28,347 bases of DNA from Candidatus Geothrix odensensis (lineage in GTDB: Bacteria > Acidobacteriota > Holophagae > Holophagales > Holophagaceae): NCBI GenBank assembly GCA_016714685.1, contig JADKCH010000026.1, forward strand, positions 1 through 28,347. The letters run 5' to 3'. Of this stretch, positions 5,961 to 14,222 are shown piece by piece. Below the pieces are notes generated by a model. It saw only the letters and a list, made by a program, of their open reading frames with translations, was not told where the DNA came from and did no database searches. The position numbers were made by a program, and so were the translations under genes. Each line of letters begins with the position of its first letter. Within the stretch, counting starts at the first letter, position 1.

Positions 5961-8435
5961 GTGTTCGAAAAATTCACCGAAAAAGCCCGTCGTGTGATGT
6001 TCTTCGCCCGCTATGAGGCGAGCCAGTTCGGTGCGGAGAGCATCCAGAGCGGCCACCTCCTGCTGGGCCTCCTCCGGGAATCGGAGAAGACCAGCACCCA
6101 GCTCCTGGAGCGCATGGGCGTGCAGGTGAGCAGCCTGCGGGAGCGCCTGGTGGCGGCGCTCACCCCCAAGGACAAGAAGATCACCCCCAGCAGCACCAGC
6201 ATCGACATCCCCATGGAGGAGGAGGTCAAGCACATCCTCCAGCACGCCACGGCCGAGAGCGCCAAGCTCAACCACAAGCACGTGGGCGCCGAGCACCTGC
6301 TGCTGGGCATGCTCCGCGAGGAGGGTTGCCTGGCGGGCCGCCTGCTGAAGGAGGCCGGCGCGGACCTCATCGCCGCCAAGGAGATCCTGCTGGAGAGCAG
6401 CAAGGAAGAAAAGATCGCGAAGAAGAAGAAGGAGCACCCGCTCCTTTCCGAGTTCGCCCGCAATCTCTCGGAGATGGCCGAGCGGGGCATCTTCGACAAC
6501 CTCATCGGCCGGGACGCGGAGGTCGAGCGCATCGTCCAGATCCTCAGCCGCCGCCGCAAGAACAACCCGATCCTGCTGGGCGAGGCGGGCGTGGGCAAGA
6601 CCGCCATCGTGGAGGGCCTGGCCCAGAAGATCCACGAGGGCATCGTGCCCCCCAGCCTGGCGGACAAGCGCATCTACGCGCTGGACCTCAGCCTCGTGGT
6701 GGCCGGCACCAAGTACCGCGGCCAGTTCGAGGAGCGGCTCAAGTCCATCATCGCCGAGGCCAGCAAGGATCCCAGCGTGGTGCTCTTCATCGACGAGATC
6801 CACTCACTCATCGGCACCGGCGCCGCCGAGGGCAGCCTGGACGCGGCGAACATCCTGAAGCCGGCCCTCAGCCGGGGCGAGATCCAGTGCATCGGCGCCA
6901 CCACGCACAAGGAATACGCCAAGTACATCGACAAGGACCGCAGCCTGGTCCGCCGCTTCCAGCCGGTCACGGTGAATCCCCCGGACGAAGCCGAGAGCCT
7001 GCGGATCATCGAGGGCATCCGGGCCCGTTACGAGCTCTTCCACCGGGTGCGGTACACGGCCAAGACCATGGAGGCCTCGGTCTACCTGTCCAACCGCTAC
7101 ATCACGGACCGCTTCCTGCCCGACAAGGCCATCGACCTGCTGGACGAGGCTGGCGCCCGTGTGAAGCTGCGCGTGGGGCCCGGTGGGGCGTCCTCCGAGG
7201 GGCAGACCCACGAAGACGAACTGCACCGCGTCATCAACGAGATGAACGAGGCCGTGCTCAGCCGCGACTTCGAGAAGGCCGTGCTGCTGCGCCAGAAGGA
7301 GCTGCAGCTCCGCGACGAGATCCAGAAGAACCGCTCGGAGCTCACGGACGAGGACTACGCCCGCTTCCCCGAGGTCACGGAGCAGGACATCGAGGACGTG
7401 GTGGCCAGCTGGACCGGCATTCCCGTGCGGGCCCTGAAGGGCGACGAGAAGGCCAACCTGGTGAACATGGAGCCGCGGCTCAACGAGCGGGTCATCGGCC
7501 AGCCCGAGGCGGTCAGTGCCGTGGTGCGGGCCGTGCGCCGGGCCCGGACGGGCCTGAAGAACCCCAACCGGCCCATGGGGTCGTTCCTCTTCCTGGGCCC
7601 CACGGGCGTGGGCAAGACGGAGCTGGCCAAGACCCTGGCGACCTTCCTGTTTGGCGATGCCAAGAAGATGATCCGCTTCGACATGTCGGAATACATGGAG
7701 AAGCACGAGGTCTCCAAGCTGCTCGGAGCCCCTCCGGGCTACGTCGGCTATGAGGAAGGCGGCATGCTGACGGACCGCATCCGGCGGAACCCGTACTGCG
7801 TCCTGCTCTTCGACGAGATCGAAAAGGCCCACCCGGACCTGATCAACATCCTGCTGTCGATCTTTGACGACGGTCAGGCTTCGGACGCCTTCGGGAACCT
7901 GGTGGACTTCAAGAACACCATCATCATCATGACGTCCAATGTGGGCAGCCGTGAGCTGCTGTCAGAGAAGAACCTCGGCTTCGTCGAGCAGGACGGCCGT
8001 CCCGACGCCAAATCCAGCGATGCCATGAAGGTCCTGAAGCGCACCTTCCCCCCGGAATTCCTGAACCGCATCGACGAGATCGTGGTGTTCAACCGCCTGG
8101 GCGACGACGAGCTGCGCAAGATTGTCCGCCTGCTGGTGGAGGACCTCAACATCACCCTCCAGAAGCACAAGCTGTGCGTCTCCCTGACGGACGCCGCCTG
8201 CGACTGGCTGGTGAAGACCACCCTGCGGGACCGAGCCTATGGCGCCCGGCCCCTGCGGCGGGCCATCCAGAAGCAGGTGGAGGATCCCCTAGCCGAGCTG
8301 ATGGTGGGCCAGGACACAGTGCCCTCGGGCCTGGTGAACTTCGATCTGGTGGACGAGAAGCTCGTCCCCACCCTGTCTGATACCGGAGACGTGGCCCCTG
8401 GCCAGGAAACCCATCTGGTCGGAGCACCTGAATGA
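5961..8435 (+). CDS. clpC: ATP-dependent Clp protease ATP-binding subunit ClpC
   Basis: ClpC is a cytoplasmic AAA+ unfoldase that feeds substrates to ClpP. GTG at 5961 starts VFEKFTEKARRVMFFARYEA, the typical ClpC N-terminus, with GGAAGG upstream. The protein is 824 residues, normal for ClpC. In order: a double Clp-N repeat (about 1-145), first Walker A GEAGVGKTAIV (about 206) and Walker B VVLFIDE (about 273), a UVR-like middle segment EMNEAVLSRDFEKAVLLRQK (about 425-450), second Walker A GPTGVGKTELAK (about 546) and Walker B VLLFDEIEKAH (about 612). NLGF near residue 671 is the tripeptide-type loop that docks on ClpP. The UVR segment and short middle domain separate it from ClpB. Its stop overlaps the bamA start (ATGA), so the two are probably translationally coupled. 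Confidence 0.95.
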   Translation: MFEKFTEKARRVMFFARYEASQFGAESIQSGHLLLGLLRESEKTSTQLLERMGVQVSSLRERLVAALTPKDKKITPSSTSIDIPMEEEVKHILQHATAESAKLNHKHVGAEHLLLGMLREEGCLAGRLLKEAGADLIAAKEILLESSKEEKIAKKKKEHPLLSEFARNLSEMAERGIFDNLIGRDAEVERIVQILSRRRKNNPILLGEAGVGKTAIVEGLAQKIHEGIVPPSLADKRIYALDLSLVVAGTKYRGQFEERLKSIIAEASKDPSVVLFIDEIHSLIGTGAAEGSLDAANILKPALSRGEIQCIGATTHKEYAKYIDKDRSLVRRFQPVTVNPPDEAESLRIIEGIRARYELFHRVRYTAKTMEASVYLSNRYITDRFLPDKAIDLLDEAGARVKLRVGPGGASSEGQTHEDELHRVINEMNEAVLSRDFEKAVLLRQKELQLRDEIQKNRSELTDEDYARFPEVTEQDIEDVVASWTGIPVRALKGDEKANLVNMEPRLNERVIGQPEAVSAVVRAVRRARTGLKNPNRPMGSFLFLGPTGVGKTELAKTLATFLFGDAKKMIRFDMSEYMEKHEVSKLLGAPPGYVGYEEGGMLTDRIRRNPYCVLLFDEIEKAHPDLINILLSIFDDGQASDAFGNLVDFKNTIIIMTSNVGSRELLSEKNLGFVEQDGRPDAKSSDAMKVLKRTFPPEFLNRIDEIVVFNRLGDDELRKIVRLLVEDLNITLQKHKLCVSLTDAACDWLVKTTLRDRAYGARPLRRAIQKQVEDPLAELMVGQDTVPSGLVNFDLVDEKLVPTLSDTGDVAPGQETHLVGAPE

Positions 8436-11014
8436 CGCAGCGAAACATGGTTTGGAACCGGGTACGGCCCCGGTGGTGGAAGGGCGTGCTGCCCTTGACC
8501 CTGGTCGTGCTCGCGGCCGGGTTCACCATGCCCCTGGCGGGGCAGGACATCGAGCCCATCGTGGCCATCGAGGTGGTCGGCGCCCAGAAGCAGACGGCGG
8601 AGACCGTGATCTTCAAGTCGGGCGTGAAGGTGGGCGACGACCTGCGGAGCCTGGACTTCTCGGCGGTGATGGAGAAGCTGTGGGCCAACGGCTCCTTCGA
8701 CGACATCAAGCTCGAACTGGAGGACGCGCCCGGCGGCAAGAAGCTGGTCATCCGCATCAAGGAGCGGCCGCTGATCAAGGAGATCGACTACCGCGGCGGC
8801 ACCGAGGTGGGCCTCACGAACATCAAGGACAAGGTCAAGGAGAAGAAGCTCGCCATCAATCCTGAGACCGTCTACGACCCCGAAGCTGCCCGCAGGATCA
8901 AGGACCTGATCGTCGAGCAGGCCGGAGAGAAGGGGTTCCGCAACCCCGTGGTGGACATCAGCCTGGAGCCCATGGCGGGCGGCGTGGCCCGCCTGGTCTT
9001 CGACATCAAGGAAGGCGGCAAGGCCAAGATCTACACGGTGGCCTTCAAGGGCAACAAGGTCTTCACCAGCGCCCAGCTCCGCCGGGTCATGAAGAAGACC
9101 CGCCAGCACTGGATGTTCAGCTGGCTCACCACCCACGATCTGCTGGTGGACAAGAACCTGGAAGAAGACCTGGAGAACCTGAAGAAGGCCTACTGGAAGC
9201 AGGGCTACAAGGATGTCTTCATCGGCAAGCCGATCATCGAGGTGGAGGATCGCACCACCGCCAAGCAGAAGAAGAAGAACGAGAAACGCCTGAAGGAGGC
9301 GAAGTCGCCCAAGTACGACCTGCGGGCGACCCTGACCTTCCCCATCCTGGAAGGCGACCAGTTCTTCGAGGGCACCTTCAAGACCGAGAACGGGAAGGTG
9401 TTCCGCGACTCGTTCTATCAGGGCAAGTACGCGGAAGTGAAGCGCGACAACAAGTCCATGGTCAGGAAGTTCTTCAACATCCGGCCGTCGCTCGAGGCCC
9501 CCAAACCCGGCGCCAAGCCCGTGCCCTTCGATCTCGACGCGGTCAACCAGACGGTGGACAAGATCAAGGAGGCCTATTCGAACCAGGCCTATGTCCTGTT
9601 CCGGGCCGAGAAGAAATACGAGGTGCGGGAGGAGGACGGCGTCAAGAAGGTGGACACGACCCTGAAACTGGACGAGGGCGAGCCCTACACGGTCCGCAAG
9701 ATCGAGTTCGAGGGCAACCTCACCACCAAGGACAAGGTGCTCCGCCGCAGCATGCTCATGCGCGAGGGCGACCCCTTCCAGACGGACCGCTTCAAGGACT
9801 CCCTGCTCAGCATCAGCCAGCTGAGTTTCTTCGACGTGAAGAACTCGGAACCCAAGGTGGACCTGGTGCAGGACAAGCCCCAGGTGGACATCGTGGTCCG
9901 CGGCGAGGAATCGGGCGTCAACGAGGTGCTCTTCCAGGGCGGCTACGGGTCGCTGTTCGGCTTCTCCCTGGGCGTCAGCTTCTCCACCCGGAACCTGGGA
10001 GGCGGCGGCGAGACGCTCTCTTTCAGCTACAACGGCGGCAAGTTCTCGAAGAACATCTCGGTGGGGTTCACCGAACCCTTCGTGTTCGACCTGCCCTACT
10101 CCTTCTCCACTTCCGTTTCCGACGGCTCCGCGGACTACGACGCGTCGCGCGTGGGCGTCCAGAACGCCTACAAGCAGTTCACCCGCAGCCTAGGCGTCTC
10201 CGTGGGTGCGCGCCTCAGCAACTGGATCCCCAACCAGCCCTGGGCCTTCTTCACCACCTACTCCACCGGCTACAGTTTCCGGCTGATCCGCATCGAGGGT
10301 GGGCGCAATTTCTACTTCCGGGATACCCCGGATCAGCTCACCTCCACCTTCAGCCAGAGCCTGGCCTACAGCACCGTGAACCACCAGTTCAAGCCGACCA
10401 GCGGCACCCGGGTCTCCTTCGGCCTGGAATACGGCGGCTGGCAGTTCGGCGGTGACCGCCCCTTCCTGCGGGCCACTTGGGAATTCGCCAAGTTCGCGAA
10501 CGTGGCCGACCGCCACATCTTCGCCTTCAACACGAGCTACGGCTACCTCCAGAACATGGGGAGAGAGCCGTTGCCGCTCTACGATCTGTACCGGCCCGGC
10601 GGGGAGAACAGCATCCGCGGCTACCGCTACGGCCAGGTGGGCTCGGTCCTGCTGGACAACGCGGGCAATCCCGTGGTGGTGGGCGGCAACAAGCAGTTCG
10701 TGGCCAACGCCGAGTACCAGTTCAAGATCGCGGACCAGTTCCGCCTGGTGTTCTTCTATGACGCCGGCAACGCCTGGAGCAGCGGCACCAAGATCTTTAG
10801 CCGCGACCAGGTCGAGTACACCCTCTATGGCACGACGACCAAGGTCTCCTACACCAACCCCACCCTGGTGCGCTCGGCGGGCATCGAGTTCAGGTTCTTC
10901 CTGCCCATCAGCCCGGCGCCGCTGCGTCTGATCTGGGCCAAGAAGCTGAACCCCTATCCCTTCGACGCGGAATCCAAGACCGACTTCCAGTTCTCCATCG
11001 GGACCACCTTCTGA
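8432..11014 (+). CDS. bamA: Outer membrane protein assembly factor BamA
   Basis: BamA (Omp85 family) inserts beta-barrel proteins into the outer membrane. The 860-residue protein has a positively charged start, a hydrophobic signal (LPLTLVVLAAGF) and cleavage near LAGQ/DIEP. POTRA repeats follow from about residue 40 (EPIVAIEVVGAQKQ; KIYTVAFKGNKVF; YTVRKIEFEGNLTTKDKVLR). The C-terminal barrel starts near residue 495. The signature of barrel loop 6 is present as SIRGYRYGQVG (about residue 727), and the protein ends in Phe as a barrel protein should. It is about 50 residues longer than E. coli BamA, mainly because of a Lys-rich insertion (KQKKKNEKRLKEAKSP) near residue 280. The start overlaps the clpC stop by four bases; skp follows after 59 bases. 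Confidence 0.95.
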   Translation: MTQRNMVWNRVRPRWWKGVLPLTLVVLAAGFTMPLAGQDIEPIVAIEVVGAQKQTAETVIFKSGVKVGDDLRSLDFSAVMEKLWANGSFDDIKLELEDAPGGKKLVIRIKERPLIKEIDYRGGTEVGLTNIKDKVKEKKLAINPETVYDPEAARRIKDLIVEQAGEKGFRNPVVDISLEPMAGGVARLVFDIKEGGKAKIYTVAFKGNKVFTSAQLRRVMKKTRQHWMFSWLTTHDLLVDKNLEEDLENLKKAYWKQGYKDVFIGKPIIEVEDRTTAKQKKKNEKRLKEAKSPKYDLRATLTFPILEGDQFFEGTFKTENGKVFRDSFYQGKYAEVKRDNKSMVRKFFNIRPSLEAPKPGAKPVPFDLDAVNQTVDKIKEAYSNQAYVLFRAEKKYEVREEDGVKKVDTTLKLDEGEPYTVRKIEFEGNLTTKDKVLRRSMLMREGDPFQTDRFKDSLLSISQLSFFDVKNSEPKVDLVQDKPQVDIVVRGEESGVNEVLFQGGYGSLFGFSLGVSFSTRNLGGGGETLSFSYNGGKFSKNISVGFTEPFVFDLPYSFSTSVSDGSADYDASRVGVQNAYKQFTRSLGVSVGARLSNWIPNQPWAFFTTYSTGYSFRLIRIEGGRNFYFRDTPDQLTSTFSQSLAYSTVNHQFKPTSGTRVSFGLEYGGWQFGGDRPFLRATWEFAKFANVADRHIFAFNTSYGYLQNMGREPLPLYDLYRPGGENSIRGYRYGQVGSVLLDNAGNPVVVGGNKQFVANAEYQFKIADQFRLVFFYDAGNAWSSGTKIFSRDQVEYTLYGTTTKVSYTNPTLVRSAGIEFRFFLPISPAPLRLIWAKKLNPYPFDAESKTDFQFSIGTTF

Positions 11015-11073
11015 TTCCTGGCAGAAGGCCCGTCGTTCCCAGCTACAATGGCCCTTTCGCCCTGGAGATTCCC

Positions 11074-11673
11074 ATGCGCCTCATCGCCCCGTCCCTGGCC
11101 GCCCTCTGCCTGTCCGCGGCCCTTTCCGCCCCCGCCATGTCCCAGGAGGCGCCCCGCTTCGCCTTCTTCAGCATCAACCAGCTGGTGCGCAGTTCCAAGA
11201 AGGCCGGGGCCATCTTCTCCGAGCTGGAGATCACCAAGAAGAACCTGGAAGAGAAGCTGCAGGGAAAGGGGCAGGAGCTGCAGACGCTGCAGCAGCAGCT
11301 GAACTCCCCCAGCCTCGACCCCGACAAGAAGGAAGCTCTGGCCAAGAAGTACCGGGATGTGGAGTTCGAGGCCAAGAAGATGCAGGAAGACAGCCAGCAG
11401 GAATACCAGCGGGTGGAGCGGAAGGTGGGCGAGGCCATCACCAAGCTCGCGGCCCCCATCGTCGAGCAGCTGGCCAAGGAGCAGAAGCTCCAGCTGGTCC
11501 TCTCTGACCAGGCCATCGGCATCCTCTCCTGGGGTGACGCGGACTGGATGAAGGCCTTCACGGCCGAAGTCTCCAAGCGCCTGGATGCCGCCGAAGGCAC
11601 CCCCGCGGCTGCTGCGCCCAAGCCCGCTGCCCCCAAGCTGGCCGCTCCGAAGGCCGCCGCCCCCAAGAAGTAA
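11074..11673 (+). CDS. skp: Periplasmic chaperone Skp/OmpH family
   Basis: Skp holds unfolded outer-membrane proteins in the periplasm on their way to BamA, and it directly follows bamA here as in many bacteria. The 199-residue protein has a signal peptide (LAALCLSAALSAPAMS) and then FAFFSINQLVRSS, the typical Skp first strand. A long charged coiled coil follows (about residues 40-125), then the closing KLAAPIVEQLAKEQKLQLVL segment. The tail after about residue 172 is low-complexity Ala/Pro/Lys (repeats like AAPKPAAPKLAAPK), which is not part of the core fold. GGAG lies just upstream of the ATG. A TACAAT hexamer at 11044-11049 could be a -10 box giving skp extra transcription, but no good -35 is seen. 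Confidence 0.88.
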   Translation: MRLIAPSLAALCLSAALSAPAMSQEAPRFAFFSINQLVRSSKKAGAIFSELEITKKNLEEKLQGKGQELQTLQQQLNSPSLDPDKKEALAKKYRDVEFEAKKMQEDSQQEYQRVERKVGEAITKLAAPIVEQLAKEQKLQLVLSDQAIGILSWGDADWMKAFTAEVSKRLDAAEGTPAAAAPKPAAPKLAAPKAAAPKK

Positions 11674-11698
11674 GTTCGGCCGTTGACGGCCTGCTGAG

Positions 11699-12919
11699 AT
11701 GACCGCCGCACGACGGCTGCTCCTGCTGCTCACCGGGATCAACCTGGTGAACTACCTGGACCGCTATGTCGTCGCGGCGGTCATCGAGCCCCTGGGCCGG
11801 GATCTTGGCCTGACAGACACCCAGCGGGGCTGGGTGAACGGAGTGTTCCTCCTCGCCTACATGGTGGGCGCACCCCTGTTCGGCATGCTGGCGGACCGGT
11901 TCCACAGGCCGCGGCTGGTGGCCGTGGGCGTGGCCCTGTGGAGCCTCGCCACGGCGGGGGCCTGCCTGGTCCATGGCTTCTGGGGGCTGCTCTTCACGCG
12001 CTCGCTGGTGGGTGTGGGGGAGGCGGCCTACGCCAGCCTGGGACCCGCCCTGCTGGCCGATCTCTTCCCGGAGGATGAGCGGGCCGCCAAGTTCACCTGG
12101 TTCTACCTGGCCATTCCCGTGGGTTCTGCCCTGGGCTACGCCCTGGGCGGCATCGTGGCCCAGCACTGGGGCTGGCGCCAGGCCTTCCTGGTGGCGGGTC
12201 TGCCGGGCCTCTTCCTCGCCGCGCGCATGGCCACCCTGGCCGATCCCCCTCGGGGCGGCCAGGACCAGGGCGCCGACACCGCGGCCGGACTCTCGTATGG
12301 CATGAAGCTGCGAGCCATCCTCACCAACCGGGTGTGGGTGGCCTGCACGGGCAGCTATGTGGCCTACACCTTCGCCATGGGGGCCCTGAGCTTCTGGGGC
12401 AGCGCCTTCCTGCAGCGCCGCCACGGCGTGAGCGTGGGATCCGCCGGCGAGGTGTTCGGCATCTTCCTGGTGATCACGGGAATTCTCGGCACCTTCGCCG
12501 GGGGCCTGCTGACCAAGCGGCTGCAGCACCGCTGGCCCGACATCGGCGTGGATCTGAGCGCCGCCACTCTGCTGCTCGCCATCCCGGCCGTGTTCTGGGC
12601 CCTGTCCTCGGGCAACCTGCAGGTCACCTACCTCGCCTTCTTTGCGGCCATGCTCATGCTGTTCGTGAACACCAGCCCCGTGAACGCCCTCACGGTGAGC
12701 TGCCTGCCAGCCTCGGTGCGGGCCACGGGCACGGGCATCAACGTGCTCCTCATCCACCTGCTCGGGGACGCCCTCAGCCCGGCCCTGGTGGGGCGGGTCT
12801 CCGAGGCGGGCGGGGCGGGTGGGGCGGCCCTGGGCCGGGCCCTGCTGCTGGTGATTCCCGCCATCGCGGTTTCGGCGGTGGCGCTCCTCTGGGCCCGGCG
12901 GCGCCCGGTGGTCGCCTGA
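11699..12919 (+). CDS. MFS transporter, spinster-like
   Basis: This is an inner-membrane major facilitator superfamily permease of 406 residues with about 12 hydrophobic segments. The N-terminal NLVNYLDRYVVAAVIEPLGR and the loop GAPLFGMLADRFHRPRLVAV carry the family signature (GxLADRxxRR-type). The early NYxDR motif and the LVGVGEAAYASLGPALLADL helix are typical of the spinster-like subgroup (lysolipid or sphingolipid-type exporters in other organisms). The substrate cannot be read from sequence. It follows skp by 25 bases and ends one base before plsC, so it is probably in the same transcription unit. Pairing with an acyltransferase would fit a lipid or lysolipid substrate, which is inference. 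Confidence 0.85.
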   Translation: MTAARRLLLLLTGINLVNYLDRYVVAAVIEPLGRDLGLTDTQRGWVNGVFLLAYMVGAPLFGMLADRFHRPRLVAVGVALWSLATAGACLVHGFWGLLFTRSLVGVGEAAYASLGPALLADLFPEDERAAKFTWFYLAIPVGSALGYALGGIVAQHWGWRQAFLVAGLPGLFLAARMATLADPPRGGQDQGADTAAGLSYGMKLRAILTNRVWVACTGSYVAYTFAMGALSFWGSAFLQRRHGVSVGSAGEVFGIFLVITGILGTFAGGLLTKRLQHRWPDIGVDLSAATLLLAIPAVFWALSSGNLQVTYLAFFAAMLMLFVNTSPVNALTVSCLPASVRATGTGINVLLIHLLGDALSPALVGRVSEAGGAGGAALGRALLLVIPAIAVSAVALLWARRRPVVA

Positions 12920-12920
12920 C

Positions 12921-14174
12921 ATGGGCGGCAGCGGGACGGCCCGGTTCCTGGGACGCATCTGGTTCCGCGCCCTGCGCCAGGAGGGACCCGCCCTGCCTCC
13001 GGGGGCCTGCCTCATCCTGTTGAACCATCCGAACGGCCTGCTGGATCCCCTCGCCTCGGCCGCCCTGCTGGATCGCAAGGTCGGGTGGCTGGCCAAGGCC
13101 ACGCTATGGAAGATCCTCCCCCTGCGCCCTTTCCTCGCAGCCTTCGGGGCCATCCCCGTGACCCGGCCCAAGGATGGCGGCGCCACCCGTGAATCCATCC
13201 TGGGCAGCTTCCACAAGGTCCACGAAGTGCTGGCCCGTGGGGGCTCCGTCGCCATGTTCCCCGAGGGCGTGAGCCACACGGAGGCCGATCTGGCGCCCCT
13301 CAAGACCGGCGCGGCCCGGATCGCCCTCTCCAGCCCCGTGGCCCTCTCCCTGGTGCCCGCGGGCCTGGTCTATGGCGACCGCGGCACTTTCAGGCACAGC
13401 GCCCTGCTGCGGTTGGGAGCGCCGATCCCCTTCGAGGACCTGGCCAAGCAGGGAACCACCCACGAGACAGTGGAAGAACTGACCGCCCGGATCCGAGTCG
13501 CGCTCCGGCCCCTCACCCTCCACGAGGCCGACGCGCGCTGCCTGGCTCTGGCCCAGGAGGTGGGCTGGCTCCTGGCCGAGGCCCCGGGCACGCGGGTGGA
13601 CCTGGAGGCCCTGCGCCTGCGGGTGCGGGCCCTGGTGCCGCAGCTGGCCGCGCTCTCCGCGAAGGCCTTCGCCGACCTGGAGGCCCGGGTCCACGGGGCC
13701 CAGGCCTGCTTGCGGGCCAGAGGACTGCGACCCGATCAGGTGGGCCACCCCTATCCGGCGGCGGAGGTGCGACGCTGGCTGCCGGGTGCCATCCTCCGCC
13801 TGGCGAGTGCGGCCCTGCTGCTGCCCGCGGGATTGCTCTTCTGGCCTCCCTACCGCCTAGCCGGGTGGCTGGCGGGACGGTTTACGGATGAAGGAGACCA
13901 GGTCGCCACCCTGAAGTTGTTGGGCGGGGCCCTGCTCTTCCCCCTGTGGTCCGTCCTGCTGACGGTTGCCGCCGGATTCGCCTGGGGGTGGCGGCTGGCC
14001 TTGCTGCCTCCGGTGGCGCTCCTGGGCGTGGGCCTCGGTTTGCCCATCCTGGAACGGGCCAGCGAGGACCTCCAGGCCATCCGAGGCTTCCTGCGGCGCC
14101 GGGACCCCGCCGTGCCTGACCTGCTGGAAGCCCGGAGGCAGCTGCTGGAGGCATTCCCGGAGCTGGGCGCCTGA
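12921..14174 (+). CDS. PlsC-type 1-acylglycerol-phosphate acyltransferase
   Basis: The protein is predicted to transfer an acyl chain to a lysophospholipid or glycerol phosphate in the inner membrane. The 417-residue protein has the acyltransferase motif NHPNGLLDP (H-x4-D catalytic pair) near residue 35, KATLWKILPLRPFLAAFGAI, then PVTRPKDGG, and the substrate motif FPEGVSHTE near residue 115. The C-terminal half (about 290-380) has hydrophobic helices (LRLASAALLLPAGLLFWPPY; LLFPLWSVLLTVAAGFAWGW). It is longer than classic PlsC (about 245) and resembles the larger bacterial glycerol-phosphate acyltransferase-like proteins with a membrane tail. The start lies one base after the MFS stop. A terminator follows. 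Confidence 0.85.
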   Translation: MGGSGTARFLGRIWFRALRQEGPALPPGACLILLNHPNGLLDPLASAALLDRKVGWLAKATLWKILPLRPFLAAFGAIPVTRPKDGGATRESILGSFHKVHEVLARGGSVAMFPEGVSHTEADLAPLKTGAARIALSSPVALSLVPAGLVYGDRGTFRHSALLRLGAPIPFEDLAKQGTTHETVEELTARIRVALRPLTLHEADARCLALAQEVGWLLAEAPGTRVDLEALRLRVRALVPQLAALSAKAFADLEARVHGAQACLRARGLRPDQVGHPYPAAEVRRWLPGAILRLASAALLLPAGLLFWPPYRLAGWLAGRFTDEGDQVATLKLLGGALLFPLWSVLLTVAAGFAWGWRLALLPPVALLGVGLGLPILERASEDLQAIRGFLRRRDPAVPDLLEARRQLLEAFPELGA

Positions 14175-14178
14175 CACG

Positions 14179-14205
14179 AAAAAGGCGGGGCCGAAGCCCC
14201 GCCTT
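14179..14205. terminator. Bidirectional terminator between plsC-like gene and lipase
   Basis: AAGGCGGGG and CCCCGCCTT (14182-14190 and 14197-14205) form a 9-bp stem with a short loop. On the minus strand it is followed by a T run (TTTTTCG), ending the lipase transcript; on the plus strand it can end the clpC-plsC unit. The genes converge here. Confidence 0.8.
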
Positions 14206-14222
14206 GAGTCTGCTGGTGGAAG

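Noticed and set aside
5802..7832. Long minus-strand frames opposite clpC
   Set aside because: Shadow frames of a well-supported gene, Leu/Ala/His-rich with no motifs.
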